Shown in pieces: positions 40,877-47,963 of a stretch of 64,000 nt of DNA. The position numbers were made by a program, and so were the translations under genes. The DNA is from Ulvibacter algarum (GTDB lineage: Bacteria > Bacteroidota > Bacteroidia > Flavobacteriales > Flavobacteriaceae), in assembly GCA_947488905.1 (NCBI GenBank), contig CANLBJ010000001.1:62001-126000 (forward strand). The letters are read 5' to 3'. The notes below the pieces were generated by a model, which did not search any database, had not been told where the DNA came from, and saw nothing but the letters and a program-made list of their open reading frames with translations. Position 1 is the stretch's first letter, and each line of letters opens with the position of its first letter.

Positions 40877-41227
40877 ATGAGTAAAAAAGAAAATTTACAA
40901 CCAGAAACTCCAATAATAGATTCTTCTACAAAGCTTGAGGCTATTAAAAACCTCATTTTTGGGGACAACATACAACAGTATGACAGTGAGTTTGAGACAC
41001 TTAAAAAAGAAATAGACGACAAAAAAGCGGCTCTACAAAGTTATATAGACGAAGTACGCGGTGAGTTAATGCAATCTATTGATTCTTTAAGTACTGATGT
41101 AAATATTAGAATTACAGACCTTGAAGATTCACTTAATGATAAGACCGAAACTCTTAACGAACAAAAAGTTGACAGAAGAGAATTAGGAAAGCTATTAATC
41201 TCTCTAGGTGAAAAAATAGGTAAGTAA
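40877..41227 (+). CDS. Coiled-coil protein, first gene of the signalling cluster
   Basis: A 116-residue soluble protein predicted to be almost entirely helical, with heptad-like stretches (FETLKKEIDDKKAALQSYIDEVRGEL and later ITDLEDSLNDKTETL). The N-terminal lead is short and disordered. It ends 15 bases before the gene at 41243, whose N terminus is also coiled coil, so the two may form a complex. I recognise no named family. It is included in the GTPase/kinase cluster by position. Confidence 0.75.
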   Translation: MSKKENLQPETPIIDSSTKLEAIKNLIFGDNIQQYDSEFETLKKEIDDKKAALQSYIDEVRGELMQSIDSLSTDVNIRITDLEDSLNDKTETLNEQKVDRRELGKLLISLGEKIGK

Positions 41228-41242
41228 TTCCTACTTAATTTA

Positions 41243-42067
41243 ATGGCTAAACAGGAAGATAAATTACAGATTTTACGTGATATCCTGTTAACTGATGACA
41301 GGCTGATAGCAGATGCCATAAATCAGCGCGTAGAGACTATCACAAAACAATTTGAAGAAGAGCAAGAAAAGCTTACGGGCAAAATAGATCCTGTCATAGA
41401 AGAAAGACTTCAACAGTTTATTAAAGACATACCCGCTACACTTGGCCCTACCATTACAGAAACTTTAAAAACACAAGTAGAAAACTCACAAGATCTAGTT
41501 GTAGAAGCACTTTACCCTATTTTAGGTAAAATGATTAAAAGGTATATCTCAAATGAGTTTGCTAAACTATCTGAAGGTATAAACAAAAAAATGAACAACG
41601 CTTTCTCTTTTAATGGTTTTAAAAGAAAGCTTAAATCTACATTTACCGGCACCAAGGAAGGCGATTTAATACTAAGTGAGCTAGAAAACCCTATTGTAAA
41701 CGAAATTTTTGCAATTCAGAAAGGTTCTGGAATTTTACTAGGAAACTATAGCGCTAGCGAAACAGTAGACAAAGACATGCTTTCTGGCATGCTTACTGCT
41801 ATAAAAAGTTTTGTAGAAGATGCCTTTAAGGGAGGTAACCAAAGCCTAGAATCAATTCAATATGAATTGTATAGCATACATATACAGAACTTCCACTCAT
41901 ACTATATAGCTGTTGTTATTTCTGGACATTACTCAAAATCTTACGAGAGCGATATGGAAGATAAACTTTATAAAGTATCAAGAAAACTCTCTTCTGGAAT
42001 AAACAATATGCCCAGAGAAGAGGTTGATGCTATATTAAAATCGCTTTTTAAAGAATGGGAAAGTTGA
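41243..42067 (+). CDS. Coiled-coil protein with possible roadblock-like C-terminal domain
   Basis: A 274-residue soluble protein. Residues 1-130 are helical and charged (VETITKQFEEEQEKL). Residues about 150-245 form an alpha/beta domain, IVNEIFAIQKGSGILLGNYSASE, then MLSGMLTAIKSFVEDAF and YYIAVVISGHY, which looks to me like the roadblock/longin-type domains that regulate small GTPases such as MglA. That reading is from pattern, not a search. Genes of this kind are sometimes labelled OmpA, but I see no OmpA domain. A Ras-like GTPase is encoded three genes on. Confidence 0.7.
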   Translation: MAKQEDKLQILRDILLTDDRLIADAINQRVETITKQFEEEQEKLTGKIDPVIEERLQQFIKDIPATLGPTITETLKTQVENSQDLVVEALYPILGKMIKRYISNEFAKLSEGINKKMNNAFSFNGFKRKLKSTFTGTKEGDLILSELENPIVNEIFAIQKGSGILLGNYSASETVDKDMLSGMLTAIKSFVEDAFKGGNQSLESIQYELYSIHIQNFHSYYIAVVISGHYSKSYESDMEDKLYKVSRKLSSGINNMPREEVDAILKSLFKEWES

Positions 42068-42151
42068 TAACATTCTTTTATTTATCATAAACCCACAACT
42101 TACTCTCTAAGGCTATTTTATACCTTTTATCCCTTTTTTTATAACATACAA

Positions 42152-42235
42152 CGTTTGTTTTCGCCAAAAAACAAACGAAGCTTGCCAAACAACATTCTAA
42201 TTCTTAACACCTTAAGGTTTTGTCCTATAGCTTTG
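42152..42235 (+). promoter_or_regulatory. Hairpin and promoter before the sensor gene
   Basis: CGTTTGTTTT (42152-42161) and AAAACAAACG (42168-42177) form a 10-bp hairpin, a possible terminator or attenuator. TAGCTTTG at 42228-42235 is a perfect -7 element. It leaves about 10 bases of leader to the ATG at 42253, so the second part of the cluster may have its own transcript. Confidence 0.55.
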
Positions 42236-42252
42236 TACCAAACATCTCTATT

Positions 42253-42639
42253 ATGGATATTAATGAAATCTTTTATCACCAAAAACTACAACTTGTTACC
42301 GTTGATTATCAAGGTAATATAATCAATACAGACAATTCTATATTCCATTTAGATGATACTAAAAACATAAAAGAATTTCATCCAATTTTTGAAACCATCT
42401 TAACCCAGATTTGTGAAGAAAGCTCTGGAGCAATAGCGATACCTTGTTTAAGAATTGACAACGGCATAGAAAAAAAATACTGCGATTTAAGACTAAAAAA
42501 AGAAACAGGATACATCACAATTCTATTTTTTAATCTTACAACCAGGTATAAAGAAGAACACACTAATTTATCAATTAACAATAAATCTTCAATTGTAGAA
42601 AACAGTAAAACAAACAGCAATCACATTTCTCTATTATAG
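42253..42639 (+). CDS. Stand-alone sensor-like domain, paralogue of the kinase N terminus
   Basis: A 128-residue soluble protein. It aligns well with residues 1-105 of the histidine kinase at 43224: MDINEIFYHQKLQLVTVDYQGNII against MSLNDIKAYYVNNKVQIIEVDNNGVI, and the later HPIF, PCLRI and FFNLTTRYKE blocks against HPFF, PCINL and LTDFTSHYEN. It is a PAS-like sensor or dimerisation domain without a kinase. The remaining 25 residues are Ser/Asn-rich and probably disordered. Earlier TTG starts are rejected because the promoter element at 42228-42235 lies inside them. Confidence 0.78.
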   Translation: MDINEIFYHQKLQLVTVDYQGNIINTDNSIFHLDDTKNIKEFHPIFETILTQICEESSGAIAIPCLRIDNGIEKKYCDLRLKKETGYITILFFNLTTRYKEEHTNLSINNKSSIVENSKTNSNHISLL

Positions 42640-42735
42640 AGAATGGTATTTGAAAAAAAATACAGAGGAATTTCTTCAAATTTTCATCGAGAAATTTATG
42701 TATCTTTATACTTAGAAACAAATATTACTCGATTG

Positions 42736-43227
42736 ATGCCACACCCTCAAAAAATAGTAATCTTAGGCCACTTTGGTGTAGGAAAAACAAGTCTTATTCG
42801 TCGGTTTGTAGATGCTTCATTTAGTGAAGATTATCTAGTAACTGTAGGAGTTCACGTAAAGAAAAAGGACATTATAATAAATGATAATCCTACGACACTA
42901 GTCATATGGGATATTGAAGGAAACAGTGAGATTTCAATGTCAAGATCTTCATATTTGTTAGGATCTAATGGTTTTGTTTACGTTTTTGATGTTTCTAGAC
43001 CAGAAACGTATGCCAATCTAGAAGCTCAATTAGAGTATTTAAAGGAGCATTTTCCTAAAGTTCCTGTGACTATTTTTGGTAATAAGGCTGATAAATTTGG
43101 TGAAGAGGTATCTAAAGCATTTTTTGAAGTACCCCCGTTTACTGAGTGTTTTTTTACAAGTGCAAAAACAGGTGAAAATGTAGAAGAAGGTTTTAAAGAA
43201 CTTACCATAAAAACACTTAAGCAATGA
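42736..43227 (+). CDS. Ras-like small GTPase
   Basis: A 163-residue GTPase from MPHPQKIVIL. All G motifs are seen: P loop GHFGVGKTS (residues 11-19), switch I Thr in EDYLVTVGV (about 36), WDIEGN (58-63), NKAD (116-119) and TSAK (141-144). The position of the Ras catalytic Gln, the residue after DxxG, is Asn here, so slow own hydrolysis and need for a partner are likely. An earlier in-frame ATG at 42643 would add 31 residues without GTPase character and is not favoured. It overlaps the histidine kinase by four bases (ATGA). Confidence 0.85.
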   Translation: MPHPQKIVILGHFGVGKTSLIRRFVDASFSEDYLVTVGVHVKKKDIIINDNPTTLVIWDIEGNSEISMSRSSYLLGSNGFVYVFDVSRPETYANLEAQLEYLKEHFPKVPVTIFGNKADKFGEEVSKAFFEVPPFTECFFTSAKTGENVEEGFKELTIKTLKQ

Positions 43228-44726
43228 GTCTTAATGACATTAAAGCATATTATGTAAATAATAAAGTGCAGATAATAGAAGTTGATAACAATGGTGTTAT
43301 CATATCTTCTGATGACGTACTTTTTACATTTAAGGCTAACGAAAAACTAGAAGATCAGCATCCTTTTTTTTACGCGTTGCTCCCTCTATTAAATCAAGGT
43401 GATGACAGTGAGTCATTTCCTTGTATAAACTTACAAATAAACGAAGCGCATCAAATTGTTGACATTAATATAATTAACAAAGATGACAAGTTATTTGTAG
43501 TATTAACAGACTTCACCTCTCACTACGAAAACTCTCAACCTTTAGTTCAAGAAAAGAACGAATCTGTAATTGCAGGGTATAAACTTCAGTTTGAGCGTGA
43601 ATTACTTTTTGCTAAAGAAGAGTTTAAAAATAGTTTTTTAGCTCATTTAAATCACGAGATTAGAAATCCACTTAATGCACTTCTCGGATTTGCAGAGATA
43701 TTAAGCGAAACATCTTTAACATTTCAGCAAAAAGAAACACTAGGAGTTTTACAAAAAACCGGAGTACACATAAAAGTACTTATGGACGATTTGTTAGATA
43801 TTTCTAAAATTGAAATGGGTGTCCTTAAAATTAAAGAAGTGCCTATTAATTTATACTCTGTAGTAGCGAGTATGATTAAGCACTTTCAGATAAAAAAGAA
43901 CAAACCTAACATTACTCTTACTTATAAAACAGAAAGCAATGTCCCTTCAAAGCTTTATGGTGACCCTACAAGGATAAACCAAATATTATATAACTTACTA
44001 GAGAACGCCTACAGAAACACAACAGAAGGCAGCATTCATCTTCATATATCGTTAAACGAAATGGTATCTAAAGAAGAAGTTTCTTTAAATTTTACGGTAA
44101 AAGATACAGGTAATGGAATTTCTGAAAAGCAGATAAATCAAATCTTTGATTCTTATATGCAATTGCAAATAGAAAAAGAAAAACCTTTAGGTGATGGGCT
44201 TGGTTTAAAAATAGTTAAAGATCTAAGCACTCTATTAGGTGGTACCGTTTCTGTAAAAAGTGAAGTATCAAAAGGAAGTGATTTTACTGTTATTTTACCT
44301 TTTAAAATAAGAGATAAAAAAACTAAAAAGAAAACAATCCCAAAAGGTTCTGGTATTGTAATGAGTAAGCGCATTATTGCTGTTGAAGATGACACTCTTA
44401 ACCAGATGCTGCTTATGAAACAGTTTATAGACAACGAGAAAGGCTATACACTTGAGATTGCACCTACTCCAGCCATTGCCATGCAAATGCTAGAAGCAAA
44501 AAAATATCTTGCCATTATCATTAAACAAACCTATAGCAAAACCACAGGTATTGAGTTCTTAAATGAATTAAAAAGCAACAGCGCACTCGCAGACATACCA
44601 GTATTAGTGGTAAGCGGTAAAGCAATGATTGAAGAACAAGATGCTATTTTAAAAGCGGGTGCATCAGCATTCTTAAAGAAGCCTTACAGCAAGAGTCAAA
44701 TCTTTAAAGCACTACAAAGATTGTAA
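43224..44726 (+). CDS. Hybrid histidine kinase with degenerate receiver
   Basis: A 500-residue soluble sensor kinase without membrane helices. Residues 1-105 are a PAS-like sensor, paralogous to 42253. HisKA holds the phospho-site H144 in HLNHEIRNPL; the ATPase domain has NLLENA, DTGNGIS and GDGLGL. The C-terminal receiver (about 381-500) keeps the acidic pair (EDD, 388-390), the Ser in VVSG and the Lys in FLKKPY, but the usual phospho-Asp position is Lys (III-K434-Q). It therefore cannot take phosphate in the normal way. The start overlaps the GTPase stop, so the two are coupled. Confidence 0.9.
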   Translation: MSLNDIKAYYVNNKVQIIEVDNNGVIISSDDVLFTFKANEKLEDQHPFFYALLPLLNQGDDSESFPCINLQINEAHQIVDINIINKDDKLFVVLTDFTSHYENSQPLVQEKNESVIAGYKLQFERELLFAKEEFKNSFLAHLNHEIRNPLNALLGFAEILSETSLTFQQKETLGVLQKTGVHIKVLMDDLLDISKIEMGVLKIKEVPINLYSVVASMIKHFQIKKNKPNITLTYKTESNVPSKLYGDPTRINQILYNLLENAYRNTTEGSIHLHISLNEMVSKEEVSLNFTVKDTGNGISEKQINQIFDSYMQLQIEKEKPLGDGLGLKIVKDLSTLLGGTVSVKSEVSKGSDFTVILPFKIRDKKTKKKTIPKGSGIVMSKRIIAVEDDTLNQMLLMKQFIDNEKGYTLEIAPTPAIAMQMLEAKKYLAIIIKQTYSKTTGIEFLNELKSNSALADIPVLVVSGKAMIEEQDAILKAGASAFLKKPYSKSQIFKALQRL

Positions 44727-44733
44727 AGCTATA

Positions 44734-45159
44734 CTACTCTTTGTTAAGTAAATAACGGTAATCTTCCATATCAAGACCACCTTGATAAATCTCTATTGAG
44801 CGCTTAATTAATTTTGCAGCTAAGGCATCTGTGTACCCAAGACCTATTGCATATTTTTCAACTAGCTTTCTCTCGTTTTCATCAATCTCGTGATCTGCAA
44901 AAATCATCTCAAAAAGATCGTGCATACGCTCTAGACGGCGATCTGCATCATTAGGAGGATTTATAGGAAACTGTTTAGGATTTTTTAAAACCTCCTCATA
45001 TTCAGATTCATCAATATCAAGTTTACGAGCAAAACGACGAAGCATTTTTTCCTCTTCTGCATTTAGCTCACCATCAACTGCGGCCATGTTTGCTATAGAA
45101 GCAAAATGCCCAATGTTACGCTTGTGTTCTCCGCTCTCAAATAAATCTGTAAATGACAT
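44734..45159 (-). CDS. TerB family protein
   Basis: A 141-residue helical protein of the TerB/DjlA N-terminal type. It has the family features: FASIANMAAVDGELNAEEEKMLRRFA near the start and FEMIFADHEIDENERKLVEKYAIGLGY in the second half, with acidic residues that form a metal-binding surface in TerB. The name comes from tellurite resistance, which is unproven here. The start at MSFTDLFES is chosen because a perfect -7 element lies just upstream at 45178-45185. It is convergent with the kinase gene. Confidence 0.9.
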   Translation of the reverse strand: MSFTDLFESGEHKRNIGHFASIANMAAVDGELNAEEEKMLRRFARKLDIDESEYEEVLKNPKQFPINPPNDADRRLERMHDLFEMIFADHEIDENERKLVEKYAIGLGYTDALAAKLIKRSIEIYQGGLDMEDYRYLLNKE

Positions 45160-45177
45160 AGTATATATTTTATGCTG

Positions 45178-45185
45178 CAAATATA
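45178..45185 (-). promoter_or_regulatory. -7 promoter element for terB-like gene
   Basis: TATATTTG on the minus strand, a perfect TAnnTTTG match 19 bases before the chosen ATG. It overlaps an earlier in-frame ATG at 45180, which speaks against that start. The rest of the 226-base gap to 45408 is AT-rich, with no gene seen. Confidence 0.6.
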
Positions 45186-45407
45186 AAACAAGCCTAAAAT
45201 ATTTAATAGCAAAGCAGAAGATTCTTTTTACAATACTTCATTAATTTTAAATACCTTTTTTAAGGCGACCTTTTTTTTTGCTTCTGAAACATTAAAAATC
45301 AACAAAATCACTATTTATTATAAGCAGGGATGATAAGTTTGATAAAATTTTAACTCAAAAAACAATCTCGAAATTGTAATTTGACAACAACCTAAAAGCC
45401 AACTATC

Positions 45408-46211
45408 TTGAAAAAACTACTACAAATACTCAATATTATCTTTTTTGGTATCACCATGTACTTTAATTATGCCTCTGCAACCGGTGTTTTTAACGACACC
45501 ACTCAAGCAATGATGAGCGGAAAATATGATACTCTTTTTACACCTGCAGGATATGCATTCTCTATATGGGGTTTTATTTATTTAATGGTCTTTGGGTTTG
45601 TAGTTTATCAATCTCGCAGTCTGTTTATGACGGTAAGAGATGACTCTTTTATTGAGCGCACAGGCTGGTGGTTTATTCTAAGCTGTATTGCAAACAGTGC
45701 TTGGTGTTACCTTTTTGTTAGCGATGAGATTTTAATCTCCACTTTTGTTATTTTCTTTATGTTGTTTTGCTTGCTTCAAATTGTGGTGCGCAACGCCATG
45801 GAACTCGTTGACGAGCCTATTTCTGTCATTGTATTTTTATGGTGGCCCTTTGTTATTTATAGTGGATGGTTAACGGTGGCTTGTATTGCAAATGTCACTT
45901 TGTATCTTACTAAAATAGGGTGGAATGGTTTTGGTATCTCTCCAGAAACATGGACCATTATTATGATTGCTATTGCTACTACCATTAATTTAATAGTAAC
46001 ATGGACACGCAATATGCGCGAGTTTGCCCTTGTGGGTGCTTGGGCATTTATCGCTATTGCAGTGGCAAACACAGAAGGTAATGAGACTATTAAGACCGTT
46101 GCATACATCGCTGCAGGTGTTTTAATAGTAAGCAGTACAATACATGCTCTTAAAAACAGAGAAACAAACCCTGCAAAAAAATGCATTGAATATTTTAAAG
46201 GGGTTAAATAA
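45408..46211 (+). CDS. TspO/MBR-like tryptophan-rich membrane protein, long form
   Basis: A 267-residue membrane protein with about seven hydrophobic segments. It has the TspO-like region FTPAGYAFSIWGFIYLMVFGFVVYQ and many Trp, and is longer than the five-helix TspO (about 155 residues). The start is TTG (MKKLLQILN); the first ATG would cut into the first helix. TspO proteins bind porphyrins and act in tetrapyrrole or stress control, but a haem role is not shown. It is not in the operon with the haem genes. Confidence 0.78.
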   Translation: MKKLLQILNIIFFGITMYFNYASATGVFNDTTQAMMSGKYDTLFTPAGYAFSIWGFIYLMVFGFVVYQSRSLFMTVRDDSFIERTGWWFILSCIANSAWCYLFVSDEILISTFVIFFMLFCLLQIVVRNAMELVDEPISVIVFLWWPFVIYSGWLTVACIANVTLYLTKIGWNGFGISPETWTIIMIAIATTINLIVTWTRNMREFALVGAWAFIAIAVANTEGNETIKTVAYIAAGVLIVSSTIHALKNRETNPAKKCIEYFKGVK

Positions 46212-46560
46212 AATCCTACTTAACTTAAGAAAGGGTCCTCCCCTATTATAAAAATCTAACATTAAACAATCTATAGTCACATAGTGGAAGGTGGGTTTTT
46301 GTGAAATATAGCCCAGCAAAAATTTAACACTAGACAGAAGGGGTCTCAACACAAACCTTAAAGGGTAGTTAAAACCCAAAACTTCAACTCAAGAACATCA
46401 CAAAACCCCCAATAAATTCTTACTTTTATAGCTGCTTAAATGCTCCTGTTATAGTATTTCAGAAATAAATAGAAGACGTTGTTTTACTGAGCATTACATT
46501 AAAAAATATTAATATTTCCGAAGGAAATGAAAAAGACACCCGCCTACGCGGGCATGACAT
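46212..46560. other. Intergenic region before the aminopeptidase P gene
   Basis: A 349-base gap without a credible gene. TACTTTTA near 46421-46428 is one base off the -7 element and may start the downstream gene. A REP-like hairpin CCCGC-CTAC-GCGGG lies at 46539-46552, eight bases before the ATG. The rest is AT-rich and shows no other structure. Confidence 0.55.
46539..46552. repeat. REP-like hairpin in the aminopeptidase leader
   Basis: CCCGCCTACGCGGG, a 5-bp GC stem with loop CTAC, followed by CATGACA. It shares a CCCGCCTACGC core with 32882-32901 and is likewise close to a start codon. Confidence 0.7.
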
Positions 46561-47853
46561 ATGAAATATCACCAAATAGACCGTAAACTTTTTATAAAAA
46601 ACCGCAAGAACTTTATGGCAAAGATGAAGCCGTCAAGTCTTGCTGTGTTTAATAGTAACGACATTTACCCAATAAGCGCAGATAGCACAATGCCTTTTGA
46701 GCAGTCACGTGACATCTTTTATCTGAGTGGTGTAGATCAAGAAGAAAGCATTTTGGTGCTTTTTCCAGACGCGCCTAATCCTGACCATAGAGAGATCTTA
46801 TTTTTAAAAGAAACCAATGCCCATATTGCAGTTTGGGAAGGTGAAAAACTAACTAAAGAACGCGCTCTAGAGGTTACAGGTGTTAAAACTGTATACTGGT
46901 TACAAGAGTTTGACAAGGTTTTTTATGAGATAATGACCCAGTGTGACACGGTATATTTTAATACCAATGAGCATTATCGCGCTAATGTAGAAACAGAAAC
47001 ACGCGAGGCTCGTTTTATTAAAGCGACAAAAGATAAATTTCCTGCACATAGCTGGGCAAAGAGTAACCCTATTCTACAACGCCTGCGTTCTGTAAAAGAC
47101 CAACTAGAGATTGACCTTATCCAGAAAGCGTGTGATATCACAGAAAAAGGATTTAGACGTGTGCTTGGTTTTGTAAAACCAGGTGTATGGGAGTTTGAGA
47201 TAGAAGCAGAGTTTATGCATACATTTTTAAGCAACCGCTCAAAAAAGTTTGCCTACACGCCTATTGTTGCTTCTGGTAACAACGCAAACGTATTGCACTA
47301 TATAGAGAACAACCAGCAGTGTAAAGACGGTGATCTTATCTTGATGGATGTAGGTGCAGAGTATGCTAACTACAGCAGTGATATGTCACGTACTATTCCT
47401 GTAAATGGTCGTTTTACAAAACGCCAACGCGAAGTCTATGACGCCGTAAACCGTGTTAAAAATGACGCTACAAAAATGTTAGTACCTGGAGCACTCTGGA
47501 AAGAGTACCACATAGAAGTGGGCAAGTTAATGACTAGCGAACTTTTAGGTCTTGGCTTACTAGACAAAGCAGATGTACAAAACGAAAACCCAGACTGGCC
47601 AGCTTATAAAAAATACTTTATGCACGGTACCTCTCACCATATGGGACTAGACACCCACGATTATGGTCTCCTTTATGAGCCTATGCAAGCGGGTAATGTC
47701 TTTACGGTAGAGCCAGGTATTTATATCCCTGCCGAAGGTTTTGGTATTCGTCTAGAAGATGATGTGGTTATTAATGGTAACGGCGCTCCTTTTAACTTAA
47801 TGCGCAATATTCCTATTGAGGCTGAGGAGATTGAGGAGATTATGAATTCATAA
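46561..47853 (+). CDS. pepP: Xaa-Pro aminopeptidase (aminopeptidase P type)
   Basis: A 430-residue M24 metallopeptidase removing an N-terminal residue before Pro. It has the N-terminal creatinase-like domain (about 1-165) and the pita-bread core. The two-metal site is complete: the Asp of LMDVGAEYANYSSDMSR (two Asp), the His in HGTSHHMGLDTHD, and Glu residues in TVEPGIYIP and IRLEDDVVI. Length is normal. The REP-like hairpin eight bases before the start could affect translation. Confidence 0.95.
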   Translation: MKYHQIDRKLFIKNRKNFMAKMKPSSLAVFNSNDIYPISADSTMPFEQSRDIFYLSGVDQEESILVLFPDAPNPDHREILFLKETNAHIAVWEGEKLTKERALEVTGVKTVYWLQEFDKVFYEIMTQCDTVYFNTNEHYRANVETETREARFIKATKDKFPAHSWAKSNPILQRLRSVKDQLEIDLIQKACDITEKGFRRVLGFVKPGVWEFEIEAEFMHTFLSNRSKKFAYTPIVASGNNANVLHYIENNQQCKDGDLILMDVGAEYANYSSDMSRTIPVNGRFTKRQREVYDAVNRVKNDATKMLVPGALWKEYHIEVGKLMTSELLGLGLLDKADVQNENPDWPAYKKYFMHGTSHHMGLDTHDYGLLYEPMQAGNVFTVEPGIYIPAEGFGIRLEDDVVINGNGAPFNLMRNIPIEAEEIEEIMNS

Positions 47854-47963
47854 GGTTAGTGGACTTTCTTTGGAAATTAGAAAGGATTGAAGAAAGTTTT
47901 ATTAAATTTCAATATAGTTAGTCTTTGAATAATTTTATTGGGTAAAAAATCAACAAGCAAAAT

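Noticed and set aside
42643-42735. Longer start for the Ras-like GTPase
   Set aside because: The 31 extra residues do not look like any GTPase N terminus, and a promoter-like TATCTTTA lies inside; MPHPQKIVIL at 42736 is the natural start.
44734-45159. Tellurite resistance locus
   Set aside because: Only a lone TerB-type protein is present; TerC, TerD and other partners are absent, so a resistance island is not supported.
46122-46379. 85-codon minus-strand frame in the gap after the TspO-like gene
   Set aside because: Partly antisense to the TspO-like gene, no promoter element, and composition typical of chance.
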